Positions 1 through 10,904 of a DNA stretch of 64,000 nucleotides are shown here, piece after piece. A program made the translations under genes and the position numbers. Position 1 is the first letter of the stretch. Each line of letters begins with the position of its first letter. Source of the stretch: Demequina zhanjiangensis. Lineage in GTDB: Bacteria; Actinomycetota; Actinomycetes; Actinomycetales; Demequinaceae. The notes under the pieces are model-generated. The model worked only from the letters and a program-made list of their open reading frames with translations. It was not told the DNA's origin and searched no databases. The stretch spans positions 1 through 64,000 of the forward strand of contig NZ_JAUHPV010000012.1 of assembly GCF_030418315.1 (NCBI RefSeq). The letters run 5' to 3'.

Positions 1-400
1 CTTCTTCAGGAAGTCAAATCCGCGTTTCCGCGGCTTCCTGATTGGAGGGTGGTCACCGCTCCCGTGATTCTTGCGAATCTCGTTTGGGGCAACCCTTCAA
101 TCTTAGCCATTCTCACCGGCTTGTCAACTCGCCTTTCGGCGTGTCTCCGGTTCGAGTGGAGGAACTCCATCGTACATCGTTCGGATCGTCTCAGCGACCG
201 CATCGGACGACTTCGTTCCGGGGGAAAACACTACAGGAGCCATTCAGGTGCTCATGACCAATCGCGCCAGATTTCTCGCGCGTCTCAACGAAGTGCCTGG
301 TAGATCCGCCGAAATTTGTCGGCTGCGCCGCGCGTGGCCCGTGAGCCACCGCTCGGCCCGGACTCAGACGTGACACTGCGCGTCAGTGAAGCCCCTGCTC
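1..400. other. Low-GC stretch, no supported gene
   Basis: About 400 bases downstream of the minus-strand aminotransferase gene. Base composition is visibly less GC-rich than the rest of the window. Short open frames exist on both strands but none has the actinobacterial codon pattern or a recognisable product. I see no tRNA, tmRNA, RNase P or SRP RNA signature. A stem-loop lies at 7-40. It may be a gene remnant or the edge of an acquired or non-coding segment; the window edge prevents a decision. Confidence 0.5.
7..40. repeat. Stem-loop at the window edge
   Basis: Outer arms CAGGAAG (7-13) and CTTCCTG (34-40) pair perfectly. An inner stem CCGCG/CGCGG (20-24 with 29-33) closes a TTTC loop, and a 6-base bulge lies on the left side. 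No T-run follows on either strand, so it is not a textbook terminator. Function unknown. Confidence 0.4.
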
Positions 401-1711
401 TCAGGCGGGTGCCGGCTGCGGCTCCTCACGCGCACCCGCCAGCTCGATCAGCGCGGACCCGAGCATCTGCACCAGCTGGGCTATCTCCACGGAGGTGATC
501 GTCAGCGGCGGGGACACGATCACGGCGTCGACGAACCCACCGGTCGCGGGATACAGGATCAATCCGTGCTTCATGCAGATGCTCGCGAACTCCCGCACCG
601 CGTCACCCTGCGCACGCCCCTCAGCATCGAGCTCGAGCGCGAGGAGCATGCCACGGCCCCGCACCTCGAGGATCAGAGGGTGCTCGCGCGCGAGCGCCTC
701 CAGCGCGTCACGGACCATGACGGCGGCTTCCCGCCCACGCTCGATCACGTTCTCCTCCGCGAGCACCTCAAGCACCGCCAGCGCGGTCGCTGCGGTCAGA
801 GGGTTGCCCGCGTAGGTGTGGCCGCCGAGCACCACTCCCGTCCCCTCAGCGATCGCCGTCAACACCTTCTGCGAGACAAGGGTCGCCGCCACGGGCGCAT
901 ATCCCGAACCGAGGCCCTTCCCCATCGCCACGATGTCGGGCGCGACGCTCTCCTGCTCGCATGCGAGGACCGTCCCCGTGCGGCCCATCCCACTCAGCAC
1001 CTCGTCGGCGATGAAGAGCGCCCCCGCCTCTCGGCAGAGCTCTGTCAGGCCCGCGAGGTAGCCGGCCGGATGAGTGCTCGCCCCGAGCGTCGCGCCGCCG
1101 ACGGGTTCGATCAGCACCGCGGCGAGCCGGTCCTCCTGCGCTGCGATGACAGCACGCGCCTCGTCGAGCATCGCCTGGGCGTACTCCTCCTCCGTCCGGT
1201 CGCCGTGGTCCCGGAGCGCGTCACCTGTGGGGAGCGCGGGAATCTCGAGCGCGATCCCCGACACCGCAGCGCGGCGGGCGTGCCCCGAGGCCGACAAGGC
1301 GCCGAGCGTGTTGCCGTGATAGCCCTTTCTCGCCGAGAGGAAGACGGTCCGTTCAGACTCGCCTCGCTCTTGGTGGTACTGGAGCGCGAACTGCATCGCG
1401 GCCTCGACGGCCTCAGATCCCGAGCCCACGAGCCACGCCCCCGCAAATCCGGTCAGCTCACACAGGCGAGCCGCGACCTCCTCCGCGGCGGCGTTCGTGA
1501 ACGCGCCCCGATGGGCGTAGGTCACCCGCGCGGCCTGCGCTGCGATCGCGCGCACGACGTGAGGATGACTGTGGCCGATCGCCGACACGACGGCGCCGCT
1601 GCACCCGTCGAGGTAGCGGTTACCCTCGGCGTCCCAGAGCCAGACCCCCTCCGCGCGCACCACCTCAGGAGGCTGTGCCGCGAGGACGTTCTGGATCAAC
1701 GGGCGTGTCAT
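401..1711 (-). CDS. Class-III (PLP) aminotransferase
   Basis: 436-residue fold-type I PLP enzyme of the aspartate/ornithine/omega-aminotransferase class. The phosphate-binding GSGS lies at about 96-99, the PLP-nitrogen Asp at D236 (ADEVLSGMGRTG) and the Schiff-base Lys at K265 (GKGLGSG). Full length for the family. ATG start with GGAGAG at a good distance. It lies downstream of proB, where proA often sits in related genomes, but it is not proA. The substrate cannot be read from the sequence; omega-amino acids or beta-alanine-type donors are typical of this clade. Upstream palindromes at 1741-1800 could be its operators. Confidence 0.85.
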   Translation of the reverse strand: MTRPLIQNVLAAQPPEVVRAEGVWLWDAEGNRYLDGCSGAVVSAIGHSHPHVVRAIAAQAARVTYAHRGAFTNAAAEEVAARLCELTGFAGAWLVGSGSEAVEAAMQFALQYHQERGESERTVFLSARKGYHGNTLGALSASGHARRAAVSGIALEIPALPTGDALRDHGDRTEEEYAQAMLDEARAVIAAQEDRLAAVLIEPVGGATLGASTHPAGYLAGLTELCREAGALFIADEVLSGMGRTGTVLACEQESVAPDIVAMGKGLGSGYAPVAATLVSQKVLTAIAEGTGVVLGGHTYAGNPLTAATALAVLEVLAEENVIERGREAAVMVRDALEALAREHPLILEVRGRGMLLALELDAEGRAQGDAVREFASICMKHGLILYPATGGFVDAVIVSPPLTITSVEIAQLVQMLGSALIELAGAREEPQPAPA

Positions 1712-1740
1712 GGTGCTCTCCGCCGAGTGGAAGGGTGCGT

Positions 1741-1800
1741 ACGGGTGGATGACCCGTGTCTACTCCCCCGAGGTTTCCCCGCGGTCGACACGATGTGTCG
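1741..1800. promoter_or_regulatory. Two palindromes between proB and the aminotransferase
   Basis: ACGGGT-N5-ACCCGT at 1741-1757 and CGACAC-GAT-GTGTCG at 1786-1800, both with perfect arms. They lie downstream of proB and upstream of the aminotransferase start (1711) on the same strand, so they could be operator sites or weak terminator hairpins. No T-run is present. Role uncertain. Confidence 0.35.
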
Positions 1801-1825
1801 GGCCGATGAACACCCTGAGCGGCGG

Positions 1826-2944
1826 CTACAGCACCACGAGGTGATCGATATGGATCAGCTCGCGCGCATAGTGGTCGCCGAGCTGCTCACCGAGGGCGTC
1901 AGTGCTGAGGCCCTTCATGCGCTCAGCCTCCTCGGCGGAGAACCCTGCGAAACCGCGGGCGACGAGTGCGCCGTCGAGGGCGAGCAGGTCGACGGGCTCG
2001 CCCGCCTCGAACTGACCCCGCACCTCGACCACGCCTGCGGCGAGAAGAGACGCGCGTCGGCTCGTCACCGCCCTCACCGCGCCGTCGTCCAGGACGATCC
2101 CGCCCCGTGTGCGTGCCGCGTGCGCAAGCCATTGAAGCCGCGTCGTATCCCTCTTGCCCGTCGGGAGGAACAGCGTCCCGACGTCCTCCCCGACGATCGC
2201 GCGACCGGCGTCGGCCGCGCTGGCCAGGACCACGTTCACTCCGGACGTGGTGGCGATGGACGCGGCCTCGACCTTCGTGATCATGCCGCCCGTGCCCACC
2301 GACGACCCTCGCCGCGAGATGTCGATCCCGCCCAGGTCGTCGGGCCCGTGCACCACCGCGATCCGATGGGCGCCCGGCGATCCTGGCGCGGCCGTGTAGA
2401 GAGCGTCGACGTCTGTGAGGAGGACGAGCGCGTCCGCAGCGATCGCCGTCGCCACCAACGACGCGAGACGGTCGTTGTCTCCGAACCTGATCTCGTCGGT
2501 GGCGACCGTGTCGTTCTCGTTGATGATCGGCACCACGCCCAGCGACAGCAGCGATTCGAGGGCCCTGCGCGCATTGCCGTAGTGAGCGCGCCGCACCATG
2601 TCATCCGACGTCAGGAGCACCTGACCCACGTCCAGGCCATGACGCGCGAACGCCTGCGTGTAGGCGTGGATCAGCTTGCCTTGACCGACGCTCGCAGCAG
2701 CCTGCTGGAGATCGAGGTTCGTGGGACGAGCGGTGAGACCGAGCGGGCCGATGCCGGCGGCGATGGAACCCGACGTCACCAGCAGGACGTCACGACCGGC
2801 GAGGCGCTCCCGTGCCAGGACATCCACAAGCTCTCCGAGTCGGCCCTCGTCGAGGTGACCATGCGCGCCCGTCAGCGAGGAGGACCCCACCTTCACGACG
2901 ATGCGCCGGGCATGAGCCACCGCGTGGCGCGCGTGCTCGGTCAC
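1826..2944 (-). CDS. proB: Glutamate 5-kinase
   Basis: 372 residues. Phosphorylates the gamma-carboxyl of glutamate, the first step of proline synthesis. The amino-acid-kinase domain starts with VVKVGSSSL near residue 16 and carries the NENDTV motif. The C-terminal part (about 285-365) matches the PUA domain of long-form ProB. GTG start preceded by GGGAGGG. It follows obgE on the same strand, the usual actinobacterial obgE-proB order. proA is not next to it here. Confidence 0.93.
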   Translation of the reverse strand: MTEHARHAVAHARRIVVKVGSSSLTGAHGHLDEGRLGELVDVLARERLAGRDVLLVTSGSIAAGIGPLGLTARPTNLDLQQAAASVGQGKLIHAYTQAFARHGLDVGQVLLTSDDMVRRAHYGNARRALESLLSLGVVPIINENDTVATDEIRFGDNDRLASLVATAIAADALVLLTDVDALYTAAPGSPGAHRIAVVHGPDDLGGIDISRRGSSVGTGGMITKVEAASIATTSGVNVVLASAADAGRAIVGEDVGTLFLPTGKRDTTRLQWLAHAARTRGGIVLDDGAVRAVTSRRASLLAAGVVEVRGQFEAGEPVDLLALDGALVARGFAGFSAEEAERMKGLSTDALGEQLGDHYARELIHIDHLVVL

Positions 2945-3020
2945 TTGCCCTCCCGTTCGCTACCGGCGCGCCGACCGCGCCAGCGCCGACACGATGATGG
3001 CGTCGGCTGGCTCAATGGTG

Positions 3021-4553
3021 TCAGATCTCCCCGTCGTCCTTGGACGGGTCGGTCCAGTGGCCCGCGTCGCGCTCGGTCCACAGCTGCTCGCGGGCGGCGC
3101 TCTTCGCGTCCATCCGCTCCTTGTGCTCCCGACGCTTCTCCGCGCGCGTCGCGCGGTGCGCGCGGTCGTGCTCCTCGAGCCTGAGGTCCGATCCGCGCGA
3201 GCCGAGCAGCTCCGCACCGGAGGCCATCGTCGGCTCCCAGTCGAACACGACGCCACCTTCGCGTGCGCCGATCACGACCTCGCTGCCAGGCACCGCTCCT
3301 GCCTTGAAGAGCCCTTCCTCGACGCCAGCGCGGGCAAGACGGTCCGCGAGATAGCCGACGGCCTCGTCGTTCGCGAAGTTCGTCTGACGCACCCAGCGCT
3401 CGACCTTGGAGCCCCGCACCTGGAAGTAGTCCTCCGCACCATCGCGCACGTGCGTGATCGTGAAGCCCGAGTCGTCCACCGACTTGGGACGCAGCACCAC
3501 CGGCGCCTTCTCGATCTCAGGCATCTTGGCGCGCTCCTCCGCCACCATCGCGGCAAGGGCGTAGCCGAGCTCCTTCAGCCCCTCGTGGCTCACCGCGCTC
3601 ACCTCGAAGATCGGCATGCCGAGCGCCTCGAGGTCCGGGCGCACCATCTCCGCCAACTCGCGGCCGTCGGGGATGTCGATCTTGTTGAGGATGATCACCT
3701 GCGGGCGCTCGGCGAGCGGCACGCCGCTGATCGCGTCGTCGGTCGAGTACGCCCGCAGCTCACCGGAGATGACCTCGAGGTCCTTCACCGGGTCGCGGTC
3801 GCTCTCGAGCGTGGCGGTGTCCAGCACGTGGGCGATCACCGAGCAGCGCTCGATGTGCCGAAGGAAGTCGTGGCCCAGGCCCTTGCCCTCGGAGGCGCCC
3901 TCGATCAGGCCGGGCACGTCCGCCATCGTGAAGCGCTTACCGCCGGCCTCCACGACGCCGAGGTTGGGCACCAGCGTCGTGAACGGGTAGTCGGCGATCT
4001 TCGGTCGCACGCGGCTCATCGCGGCGATCAGAGAGGACTTGCCGGCGCTCGGATACCCGACGAGCGCCACGTCGGCGATCGACTTGAGCTCGAGGACGAC
4101 CGACGCCTCCTCACCGGGCTCTCCCAGAAGCGCGAAGCCAGGCGCCTTGCGCTTGGTGGTTGCGAGGGCAGCGTTGCCGAGTCCTCCGCGTCCGCCCTCC
4201 GCGATGACGATCTCGGCACCCTCGCCGACCAGGTCGGTCAGGACCTCGCCGTCGCCAGACTTGACGATCGTCCCGTTCGGCACGCCGAGGATGAGGTCCT
4301 GCGCGTTGGCGCCGTGCCTCATGTCGCCTGCACCCTGCTTGCCGTTCTCCGCGGTGCGGTGAGGCGCGTGGTGGTAGTCCAGCAGCGTCGTGACCTGCGG
4401 GTCCACCCGCAGGATGACCGAACCGCCGCGGCCGCCGTTGCCGCCGTCGGGCCCGCCGAGCGGCTTGAACTTCTCACGATGAACCGATGCGACGCCGTGG
4501 CCGCCCTTGCCTGCAGTCACGTGCAGGGTCACCCTGTCGACGAAGCTCGCCAT
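3021..4553 (-). CDS. obgE: GTPase Obg/CgtA
   Basis: 510 residues. Ribosome-associated GTPase involved in 50S assembly and stress control. Glycine-rich Obg fold at 1-160. G domain with P-loop GYPSAGKSS (166-174), switch FTTL (191-194), DVPG (212-215) and NKID (290-293). An OCT domain and a charged tail of about 60 residues follow. The open frame extends 31 codons upstream, but the ATG at 4553 is chosen because MASFVDRV is the conserved N-terminus and GGAAGGG stands just before it. Downstream of rplU-rpmA as usual, but separated from them by a terminator hairpin. Confidence 0.96.
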   Translation of the reverse strand: MASFVDRVTLHVTAGKGGHGVASVHREKFKPLGGPDGGNGGRGGSVILRVDPQVTTLLDYHHAPHRTAENGKQGAGDMRHGANAQDLILGVPNGTIVKSGDGEVLTDLVGEGAEIVIAEGGRGGLGNAALATTKRKAPGFALLGEPGEEASVVLELKSIADVALVGYPSAGKSSLIAAMSRVRPKIADYPFTTLVPNLGVVEAGGKRFTMADVPGLIEGASEGKGLGHDFLRHIERCSVIAHVLDTATLESDRDPVKDLEVISGELRAYSTDDAISGVPLAERPQVIILNKIDIPDGRELAEMVRPDLEALGMPIFEVSAVSHEGLKELGYALAAMVAEERAKMPEIEKAPVVLRPKSVDDSGFTITHVRDGAEDYFQVRGSKVERWVRQTNFANDEAVGYLADRLARAGVEEGLFKAGAVPGSEVVIGAREGGVVFDWEPTMASGAELLGSRGSDLRLEEHDRAHRATRAEKRREHKERMDAKSAAREQLWTERDAGHWTDPSKDDGEI

Positions 4554-4645
4554 GGTGGTTCCCTTCCGTCGGGGCCGGAATCGGCCTGGTGGGCAGCGCG
4601 ATCGAGCGCGCGCCGCGTCATCGGCTCCTTCTGAGCCTAGAGACA

Positions 4646-4680
4646 CGTCAGGGGCGCTGCCTGTCGGCGCGCCCCTGACG
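4646..4680 (-). terminator. Terminator hairpin after rpmA
   Basis: A perfect 12-bp stem (CGTCAGGGGCGC at 4646-4657 with its complement at 4669-4680) and an 11-base loop. It lies 23 bases past the rpmA stop. No strong T-run follows, as is common in high-GC actinobacteria. It should reduce read-through from rplU-rpmA into obgE. Confidence 0.7.
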
Positions 4681-4703
4681 AGAGAAAGACTGTGGTGCGG
4701 CTG

Positions 4704-4958
4704 TTACTCGCCCGCCACGACGTCGACGACCTTACGGCCACGACGCTGGTTGAACGCCACCGAACCGGCGGACAGGGCGAACAGGGTGTCGTCCTTGCCG
4801 CGGCCCACGTTCTCACCGGGGTGGAAGTGGGTGCCGCGCTGACGCACGATGATCTCGCCCGCGTTGACGGCCTGACCGCCGAAGCGCTTCACGCCGAGGT
4901 ACTGCGCGTTCGAATCGCGACCGTTGCGCGAGGAGCTCGCGCCCTTCTTGTGTGCCAT
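4704..4958 (-). CDS. rpmA: 50S ribosomal protein L27
   Basis: 84 residues, standard length. The N-terminus [16 protein letters not shown] and the [17 protein letters not shown] core are typical of bacterial L27, whose N-terminal tail reaches the peptidyl-transferase centre. No cleavable N-terminal extension as in Firmicutes. Second gene of the rplU-rpmA operon, 15 bases after rplU. Confidence 0.98.
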   Translation of the reverse strand: MAHKKGASSSRNGRDSNAQYLGVKRFGGQAVNAGEIIVRQRGTHFHPGENVGRGKDDTLFALSAGSVAFNQRRGRKVVDVVAGE

Positions 4959-4973
4959 GAGTGTCTCCTCGCC

Positions 4974-5282
4974 TTACTTGATGCCCGTGACCTTCAGGCG
5001 CGTGAGCTCCTGACGGTGGCCGATGCGCTTGCGGTAGCCGGTCTTGTTCTTGTACTTGAGGATGTCGATCTTCTCGCCGCGCTCGTTGCGGACGACCTCG
5101 GCGGTCACCTTGACCTTGCCGAGCGCCTTGGCGTCCGACGTGACCTTGTCACCGTCGACGAGCAGCACGGGGGCGAGCTCGACGGTCGAGCCAGCCTCAG
5201 CCTTGAGACGGTCAACGACGATGACGTCGCCCTCGGAGACCTTCTCCTGGCGGCCACCGGCCTTCACAATCGCGTACACCAT
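4974..5282 (-). CDS. rplU: 50S ribosomal protein L21
   Basis: 102 residues, standard length. Begins [19 protein letters not shown] and ends with the [17 protein letters not shown] region that contacts 23S rRNA. First gene of rplU-rpmA. Its promoter can be read about 115-145 bases upstream, leaving a leader of roughly 110 nt. Confidence 0.98.
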   Translation of the reverse strand: MVYAIVKAGGRQEKVSEGDVIVVDRLKAEAGSTVELAPVLLVDGDKVTSDAKALGKVKVTAEVVRNERGEKIDILKYKNKTGYRKRIGHRQELTRLKVTGIK

Positions 5283-5397
5283 GATGTGTCTTTCCTCTTG
5301 AAACTCGTGGTCGTGGATCTTTTGGGACCCTGTCCTGCCGCAGCCGCTCCCCAGAGGGCGCAGGCAGGGCTTTGAGGCGCTGTCGCGCCGACGGTCT

Positions 5398-5427
5398 AGA
5401 TTACCCGCTGCCGGTACCGCCGGTCAA
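5398..5427 (-). promoter_or_regulatory. Promoter of rplU-rpmA
   Basis: On the minus strand, -35 TTGACC (5422-5427) and -10 TAATCT (5398-5403) are 18 bases apart, close to the housekeeping sigma consensus. The predicted start near 5391 leaves a leader of about 110 nt before rplU. Complementary CCTGCC/GGCAGG segments lie within that leader. Confidence 0.7.
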
Positions 5428-5438
5428 ACCGGCTCGCC

Positions 5439-5460
5439 CGGGCCGATCAGCGTCGGCCCG
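5439..5460 (-). terminator. Hairpin after rne
   Basis: CGGGCCGA (5439-5446) pairs perfectly with TCGGCCCG (5453-5460) around a 6-base loop, 11 bases past the rne stop. No T-run. Probable 3' end structure of the rne transcript, just upstream of the rplU promoter. Confidence 0.55.
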
Positions 5461-5471
5461 AGGCGGCCGGA

Positions 5472-7871
<2,400 letters not shown>

Positions 7872-7925
7872 TGCGGGTACCTCAAGTTCAGGCCGGCCAC
7901 ACCCGGCCGCGAACTGGTCGTCGGT

Positions 7926-8067
7926 CGCGGTTCACGTCTGTGACCGCGGAAGTCTGTCGGTCGCGGCTTACAGCGGCGCCTTACGTGCGCCGCGCCCCCG
8001 ATGTCGCCGCTTGCGGCTGTAGCCGTGCGGGATCCTGTCAGGACCGGCGGCAACGCAGTCGCTGCGT
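7926..8067 (-). promoter_or_regulatory. Structured leader of rne (series of hairpins)
   Basis: Stem-loops in order: CGCGGT-T-CAC with GTG-ACCGCG, a 9-bp stem with one bulged T (7926-7948); GCGGCGC/GCGCCGC around a 7-base loop (7973-7993); and ACGCAG/CTGCGT around TCG (8053-8067). They lie 55-200 bases upstream of the rne TTG start. E. coli RNase E controls its own mRNA through hairpins in the 5' leader; a similar role here is inference. Confidence 0.45.
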
Positions 8068-8306
8068 CTGTCGCGCGGTTTGCATCCGGTGTGGGCGGAT
8101 GCTGACCTGTTCACCATTGTGTCATAGAAGGTGACCGATTCACAGGAGCCCCGCCCGTCACGCACGCCGAGGCCTCGGCGACGCGCCCGAAGGTCACGTG
8201 CGGATCGACCGCTCAGGCTCATCTCGACGCGCCTGCACGGACGCCTCTGTACGTCGAAGGGTTCCCGGGATGCGACACTGAAATTCCTGGATCGACGCCC
8301 TCCGCC

Positions 8307-8339
8307 GGGACCTTTGTCCCGACCCGGGACGATGGTCCC
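8307..8339 (+). promoter_or_regulatory. Two tandem DosR/DevR-type boxes upstream of cydA
   Basis: GGGACCTTTGTCCC (8307-8320) and GGGACGATGGTCCC (8326-8339) are 14-bp imperfect palindromes of the form GGGAC-N4-GTCCC, centred 19 bp apart. The published DosR box core is GGGACTWWAGTCCC. The second box ends 5 bases before the -10-like TAGTTT, so it would cover the -35 position, as expected for an activator site. A DevS/DevR-like pair lies at the far end of the same gene set (14286-16483). Confidence 0.75.
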
Positions 8340-8344
8340 CCAGG

Positions 8345-8350
8345 TAGTTT
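8345..8350 (+). promoter_or_regulatory. Candidate -10 of cydA
   Basis: TAGTTT fits TANNNT and lies 37 bases before the cydA ATG. The -35 position (near 8322-8327) is poor and overlaps DosR-type box 2, which suggests a promoter that needs an activator. Confidence 0.45.
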
Positions 8351-8365
8351 TCTGACGTATCTACC

Positions 8366-8374
8366 AAAGGAGGT
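8366..8374 (+). promoter_or_regulatory. Strong ribosome binding site of cydA
   Basis: AAAGGAGGT, complementary to the 16S rRNA 3' end, 7 bases before the ATG at 8382. Among the strongest Shine-Dalgarno sequences in the window. Confidence 0.85.
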
Positions 8375-8381
8375 CCCCGGC

Positions 8382-9851
8382 ATGGAGGCGCTCGAGCTTG
8401 CCCGCTGGCAGTTTGGCATCACCACCGTCTACCACTTCGTGCTCGTCCCGCTCACCATCGGCCTGTCGATCCTCGTCGCGATCATGCAGACCGCGTGGGT
8501 GCGCACGGGCAAGGAGAAGTGGCTGAGGCTCACGAAGTTCTACGGCAAGCTGCTGCTCATCAACTTCGCGCTCGGAGTCGCGACCGGAATCGTGCAGGAG
8601 TTCCAGTTCGGCATGAACTGGTCCAACTACTCGCGATTCGTCGGCGACATCTTCGGCGCACCGCTCGCGATGGAGGCGCTGCTCGCGTTCTTCCTCGAGT
8701 CCACGTTCCTGGGACTGTGGATCTTCGGATGGGACAAGCTCCCCAAGAAGCTTCATCTGCTCACGTTGTGGCTCTTCGCGATCGGCTCCACCCTCTCGGC
8801 GTACTTCATCATCGCCGCGAACTCGTGGATGCAGCACCCCGTGGGCGCCGACTACAACCCGGAGACCGGCCGCGCCGAGATGAACTCGATCCTCGAGGTC
8901 CTCACGAACAACACGACGCTCGCCGCCTTCCCGCACGTGATCGCGACGGCGTTCCTCGTCTCGGGCACCTTCGTCGCCGGCATCGCCGTCTACTGGATGG
9001 TCAAGAGGCACCGCGAGGACGCGAACCACGGCGACCTGCCGATGTACCGCACCGCAGCCCGGTTCGGAGCCGTCACGATGCTGCTCGCCGGCGTCGCGGT
9101 CATCATCACCGGAGACGTCCAGGGCAAGCTCCTGGCCGAGCAGCAGCCGATCAAGATGGCGGCCGCGGAAGGCCTCATGGCGACCGAGACCGGGGCCTCC
9201 TTCTCGCTCTTCGCGCTCGGAAACCTCGCCGGGGACGACCCGGACTCCGTGACGCACTTCATCGAGATCCCGGGACTCACGTCCTTCCTGTTCACCGGTG
9301 ACTGGGACGGCGAGGTCCGAGGCATCAACGACCTCCAGAGCGAGTACGCCGAGCGCTACGGCGCGACCGACGCCGCAGGTGAGGAGATCGAGTACCGACC
9401 GAACCTCCTGGTCACCTACTGGTCGTTCCGCCTCATGATCGGGCTCGCGGCGTTCTCCGCAGCGCTCGCGCTCACCATCCTGTGGTTCACGCGCAAGGGC
9501 GGCATCACCACCAAGCCATGGATGAAGGCTCTCGCGCTCATCTCGCTGCCGATGCCTTACCTTGCCGCGAGCTTCGGCTGGATCTTCACCGAGATGGGAC
9601 GTCAGCCGTTCGTCGTCGCCCCCAACCCGGACGGCGTCGACATGGTGATGCTCCTCACGCAGGCGGGCTACTCCCCCAGCGTCTCCGCAGGAGAGGTCGC
9701 CTTCTCGCTCGTCGTGTTCACCGTGGTCTACGCGATCCTCGGCGTGTTCTGGTTCAAGCTCATCCAGCGGTACGCCGTCGAAGGCGCGCCGCAGGTCGAG
9801 GAGCCCACGATCGACGAGGACGGCTCCCGTCCCCTGTCCTTCGCGTACTAA
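8382..9851 (+). CDS. cydA: Cytochrome bd quinol oxidase subunit I
   Basis: 489 residues, polytopic membrane protein carrying the heme groups and the quinol site of the high-affinity terminal oxidase. The N-terminal WQFGITTVYHF contains the axial His (H18). EMGRQPFVV and the EYRPNLLVTYWSFRLMIG region are typical of CydA. The Q-loop is of the short form usual in actinobacteria. First gene of cydABDC, 12 bases before cydB. Likely induced at low oxygen through the upstream DosR-type boxes. Confidence 0.96.
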   Translation: MEALELARWQFGITTVYHFVLVPLTIGLSILVAIMQTAWVRTGKEKWLRLTKFYGKLLLINFALGVATGIVQEFQFGMNWSNYSRFVGDIFGAPLAMEALLAFFLESTFLGLWIFGWDKLPKKLHLLTLWLFAIGSTLSAYFIIAANSWMQHPVGADYNPETGRAEMNSILEVLTNNTTLAAFPHVIATAFLVSGTFVAGIAVYWMVKRHREDANHGDLPMYRTAARFGAVTMLLAGVAVIITGDVQGKLLAEQQPIKMAAAEGLMATETGASFSLFALGNLAGDDPDSVTHFIEIPGLTSFLFTGDWDGEVRGINDLQSEYAERYGATDAAGEEIEYRPNLLVTYWSFRLMIGLAAFSAALALTILWFTRKGGITTKPWMKALALISLPMPYLAASFGWIFTEMGRQPFVVAPNPDGVDMVMLLTQAGYSPSVSAGEVAFSLVVFTVVYAILGVFWFKLIQRYAVEGAPQVEEPTIDEDGSRPLSFAY

Positions 9852-9863
9852 GGAGTCCCTGAC

Positions 9864-10895
9864 ATGGATCTCGCACTGATCTGGTTCGTCCTCATCGCGG
9901 TCCTGTGGACCGGATACCTCGTCCTCGAAGGCTTCGACTTCGGCGTCGGCATGCTCATGGGCCTGCTCGCGAAGGACAACAAGGAGCGCCGCGTCGCGCT
10001 CAACACCATCGGCCCCGTCTGGGACGGCAACGAGGTCTGGCTGCTCACCGCCGGTGGCGCCACCTTCGCGGCCTTCCCCGAGTGGTACGCCACGCTCTTC
10101 TCAGGGTTCTACCTGCCGCTGCTGCTCATCCTCCTGGCGCTCATCGTGCGCGCCGTCGCGATCGAGTACCGCGGCAAGATCAACGACCCGAAGTGGCGCC
10201 AGCGCTGGGACTGGGCGATCATCGGCTCGGCATGGATCCCCTCGATCCTGTGGGGCGTCGCGTTCGCCAACCTGGTGCGCGGTGTGCCGATCGAGGAGGT
10301 CGACGGCAGGCTCGAGTACGTCGGCAACTTCTTCGACCTGCTCAGCCCGTTCGCCCTCCTGGGCGGTCTGGTGACGCTGGCCCTGTTCCTGTCGCACGGC
10401 GCGATCTTCCTCGCGCTCAAGACCTCGGGCGACTTCTCGAAGCGCGCAGGTGACTTCGCGAAGAAGATCTCGGTGGTGGCGCTCGCGCTCGCTGCGGTCT
10501 GGGCCATCTGGACGCAGCTCGCCTACTCGGTCGCATGGACCTGGGCGGCCGTCCTGGTCGCCGCACTGGGCCTCGCCGCGGTGGCGTGGTTCACCCGTAC
10601 CGAGAGCTTCGGCAAGGCGTTCGTCGCCAACGCGGTCGTGATCGTCGGCGCCGTCGTGCTGATCTTCGGCTCGATGTACCCCGACGTGATGCCCTCGTCG
10701 ATCGACCCGCAGTTCTCGCTCACGGTCGACAACGCGTCGTCCACGGACTACACGCTCACCGTCATGACATGGGTCGCCGTGATCATGACGCCGATCGTGC
10801 TCGCCTACCAGGCGTGGTCCTACTGGGTGTTCCGCCGTCGCATCAGCACGGACAACATCCCGGAGCACAACGAGCTGACCTTCTTCAAGAAGTAG
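9864..10895 (+). CDS. cydB: Cytochrome bd quinol oxidase subunit II
   Basis: 343 residues with about eight hydrophobic helices. The start MDLALIWFVLIAVLWTGY and LEGFDFGVGML are the family N-terminus, followed by VWDGNEVWLLTAGGATFAAFP. Pairs with CydA in the cytoplasmic membrane. Preceded by AAGGAGT. Followed after 9 bases by cydD. Confidence 0.96.
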   Translation: MDLALIWFVLIAVLWTGYLVLEGFDFGVGMLMGLLAKDNKERRVALNTIGPVWDGNEVWLLTAGGATFAAFPEWYATLFSGFYLPLLLILLALIVRAVAIEYRGKINDPKWRQRWDWAIIGSAWIPSILWGVAFANLVRGVPIEEVDGRLEYVGNFFDLLSPFALLGGLVTLALFLSHGAIFLALKTSGDFSKRAGDFAKKISVVALALAAVWAIWTQLAYSVAWTWAAVLVAALGLAAVAWFTRTESFGKAFVANAVVIVGAVVLIFGSMYPDVMPSSIDPQFSLTVDNASSTDYTLTVMTWVAVIMTPIVLAYQAWSYWVFRRRISTDNIPEHNELTFFKK

Positions 10896-10904
10896 CCTCT
10901 CTGG

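Larger units (their letters stand above)
7872..8381. other. Divergent rne/cydA intergenic region
   Basis: 510 bases without a gene. The left half (7926-8067) holds several stem-loops that would form the 5' leader of the rne mRNA. The right half carries the cydA control region: two DosR-type boxes, a -10-like TAGTTT and a strong Shine-Dalgarno. A promoter for rne could not be assigned with confidence; an AT-richer patch near 8110-8140 is the best place to look. Confidence 0.7.

Noticed and set aside
139-150. GGTTCGAGTGG resembling a tRNA T-loop
   Set aside because: No matching T-stem, acceptor stem or anticodon arm can be folded around it.
254-373. Small plus-strand ORF (39 codons) with AGGTG before the ATG
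   Set aside because: No family resemblance and poor codon pattern; cannot be told from chance.
386-3184. Very long plus-strand open frame across the aminotransferase and proB
   Set aside because: It is antisense to two clear enzymes. High GC leaves few stops in the complementary frame, and the translation is Arg/His-rich without any domain.
5318-5336. GGGACCCTGTCC near rplU as another DosR-type box
   Set aside because: The spacing between half-sites is one base short and the outer bases do not match.
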